Positions 28,918 to 28,975 of a stretch of DNA of 28,975 bases are shown here, piece after piece. The position numbers were made by a program, and so were the translations under genes. This DNA comes from Candidatus Portnoyibacteriota bacterium (GTDB lineage Bacteria > Patescibacteriota > Minisyncoccia > Portnoybacterales > GWB1-42-6). The stretch lies in NCBI GenBank assembly GCA_028717445.1, contig JAQUNU010000002.1, positions 1-28,975 on the forward strand, in the 5' to 3' direction. Positions within the stretch are counted from its first letter, which is position 1. Every line of letters begins with the position of its first letter. A model generated the notes under the pieces. The model saw nothing but the letters and a program-made list of their open reading frames with translations, ran no database searches and was not told where the DNA came from.

Positions 28918-28975
28918 GCTTAACCTTGAAAATAGGGGTAATTTACTTGTCTACAGGTTATCTACTAGGGACGAT

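Noticed and set aside
1..28975. tRNA or rRNA genes
   Set aside because: Gaps were read on both strands for tRNA-like cloverleaf ends (GTTC-type loop with CCA end) and conserved rRNA words; none found, including the secE upstream region where tRNA-Trp often lies.
28964..28975. A fifth copy of the 30-bp repeat at the right window edge (AGGGACGA)
   Set aside because: Only eight bases match and the upstream part of the repeat is absent; chance match.

Overview
The window reads as a contig piece from a small-genome bacterium of the Candidate Phyla Radiation (Patescibacteria), most likely a Parcubacteria-type lineage. The grounds are inferential. Genes are tightly packed and often overlap, proteins are short and lysine-rich, and few starts have a Shine-Dalgarno sequence. 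PheT lacks its tRNA-binding OB domain. rplK is followed by a terminator instead of rplA, which fits lineages reported to lack ribosomal protein L1. No rRNA, tRNA or CRISPR array was seen.

Layout. (1) 1-3333: plus-strand translation and tRNA-modification genes: the 3' part of thrS, then miaB-miaA, ending in hairpins that also face gatB. (2) 3332-11352: a long minus-strand run that reads, in transcription order, glyA, a small P-loop (d)NMP-kinase-like gene, a thyA homologue, a DHFR/RibD-C-type reductase, a dcd/dut-superfamily gene, a deoxycytidylate-deaminase-like gene, tmk, dut, folD and gatB. A strong promoter lies before glyA. Most of the run supports thymidylate synthesis and one-carbon folate recycling: GlyA and FolD handle CH2-THF, the reductase probably regenerates THF, the deaminase and dUTPase-fold enzymes shape the dUMP/dCMP pool, and Tmk phosphorylates dTMP. 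The middle five genes (6887-9967) look more AT-rich than their neighbours and end at a perfect hairpin. (3) 11401-18334: core information genes on the minus strand: pheS-pheT, gyrB, and secE-nusG-rplK, with unusual palindromic repeats in the gaps. (4) 18350-21245: an accessory patch of small genes (a membrane protein, an unknown 140-aa protein, a Nudix hydrolase, an unknown 116-aa protein and an unlisted 59-aa ORF). Four copies of a 30-bp repeat sit between them at nearly constant distance from the gene ends. (5) 21245-28903: a compact minus-strand type I restriction-modification operon: an HTH-HsdM-half-HsdS fusion, an AbiEii-like nucleotidyltransferase with a C-terminal zinc-ribbon-like tail, HsdR, a YgjP-like metallopeptidase and a small membrane protein.

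The most interesting points are four. The ThyA homologue has Asp where thymidylate synthases have the dUMP-selecting Asn, a change known to favour dCMP, and it sits in a deoxynucleotide gene block with a Dcd-like protein that has lost the deaminase Glu. The 30-bp repeats give a cassette-like array. The R-M operon has an unusual composition. Several intergenic palindrome families flank core operons.
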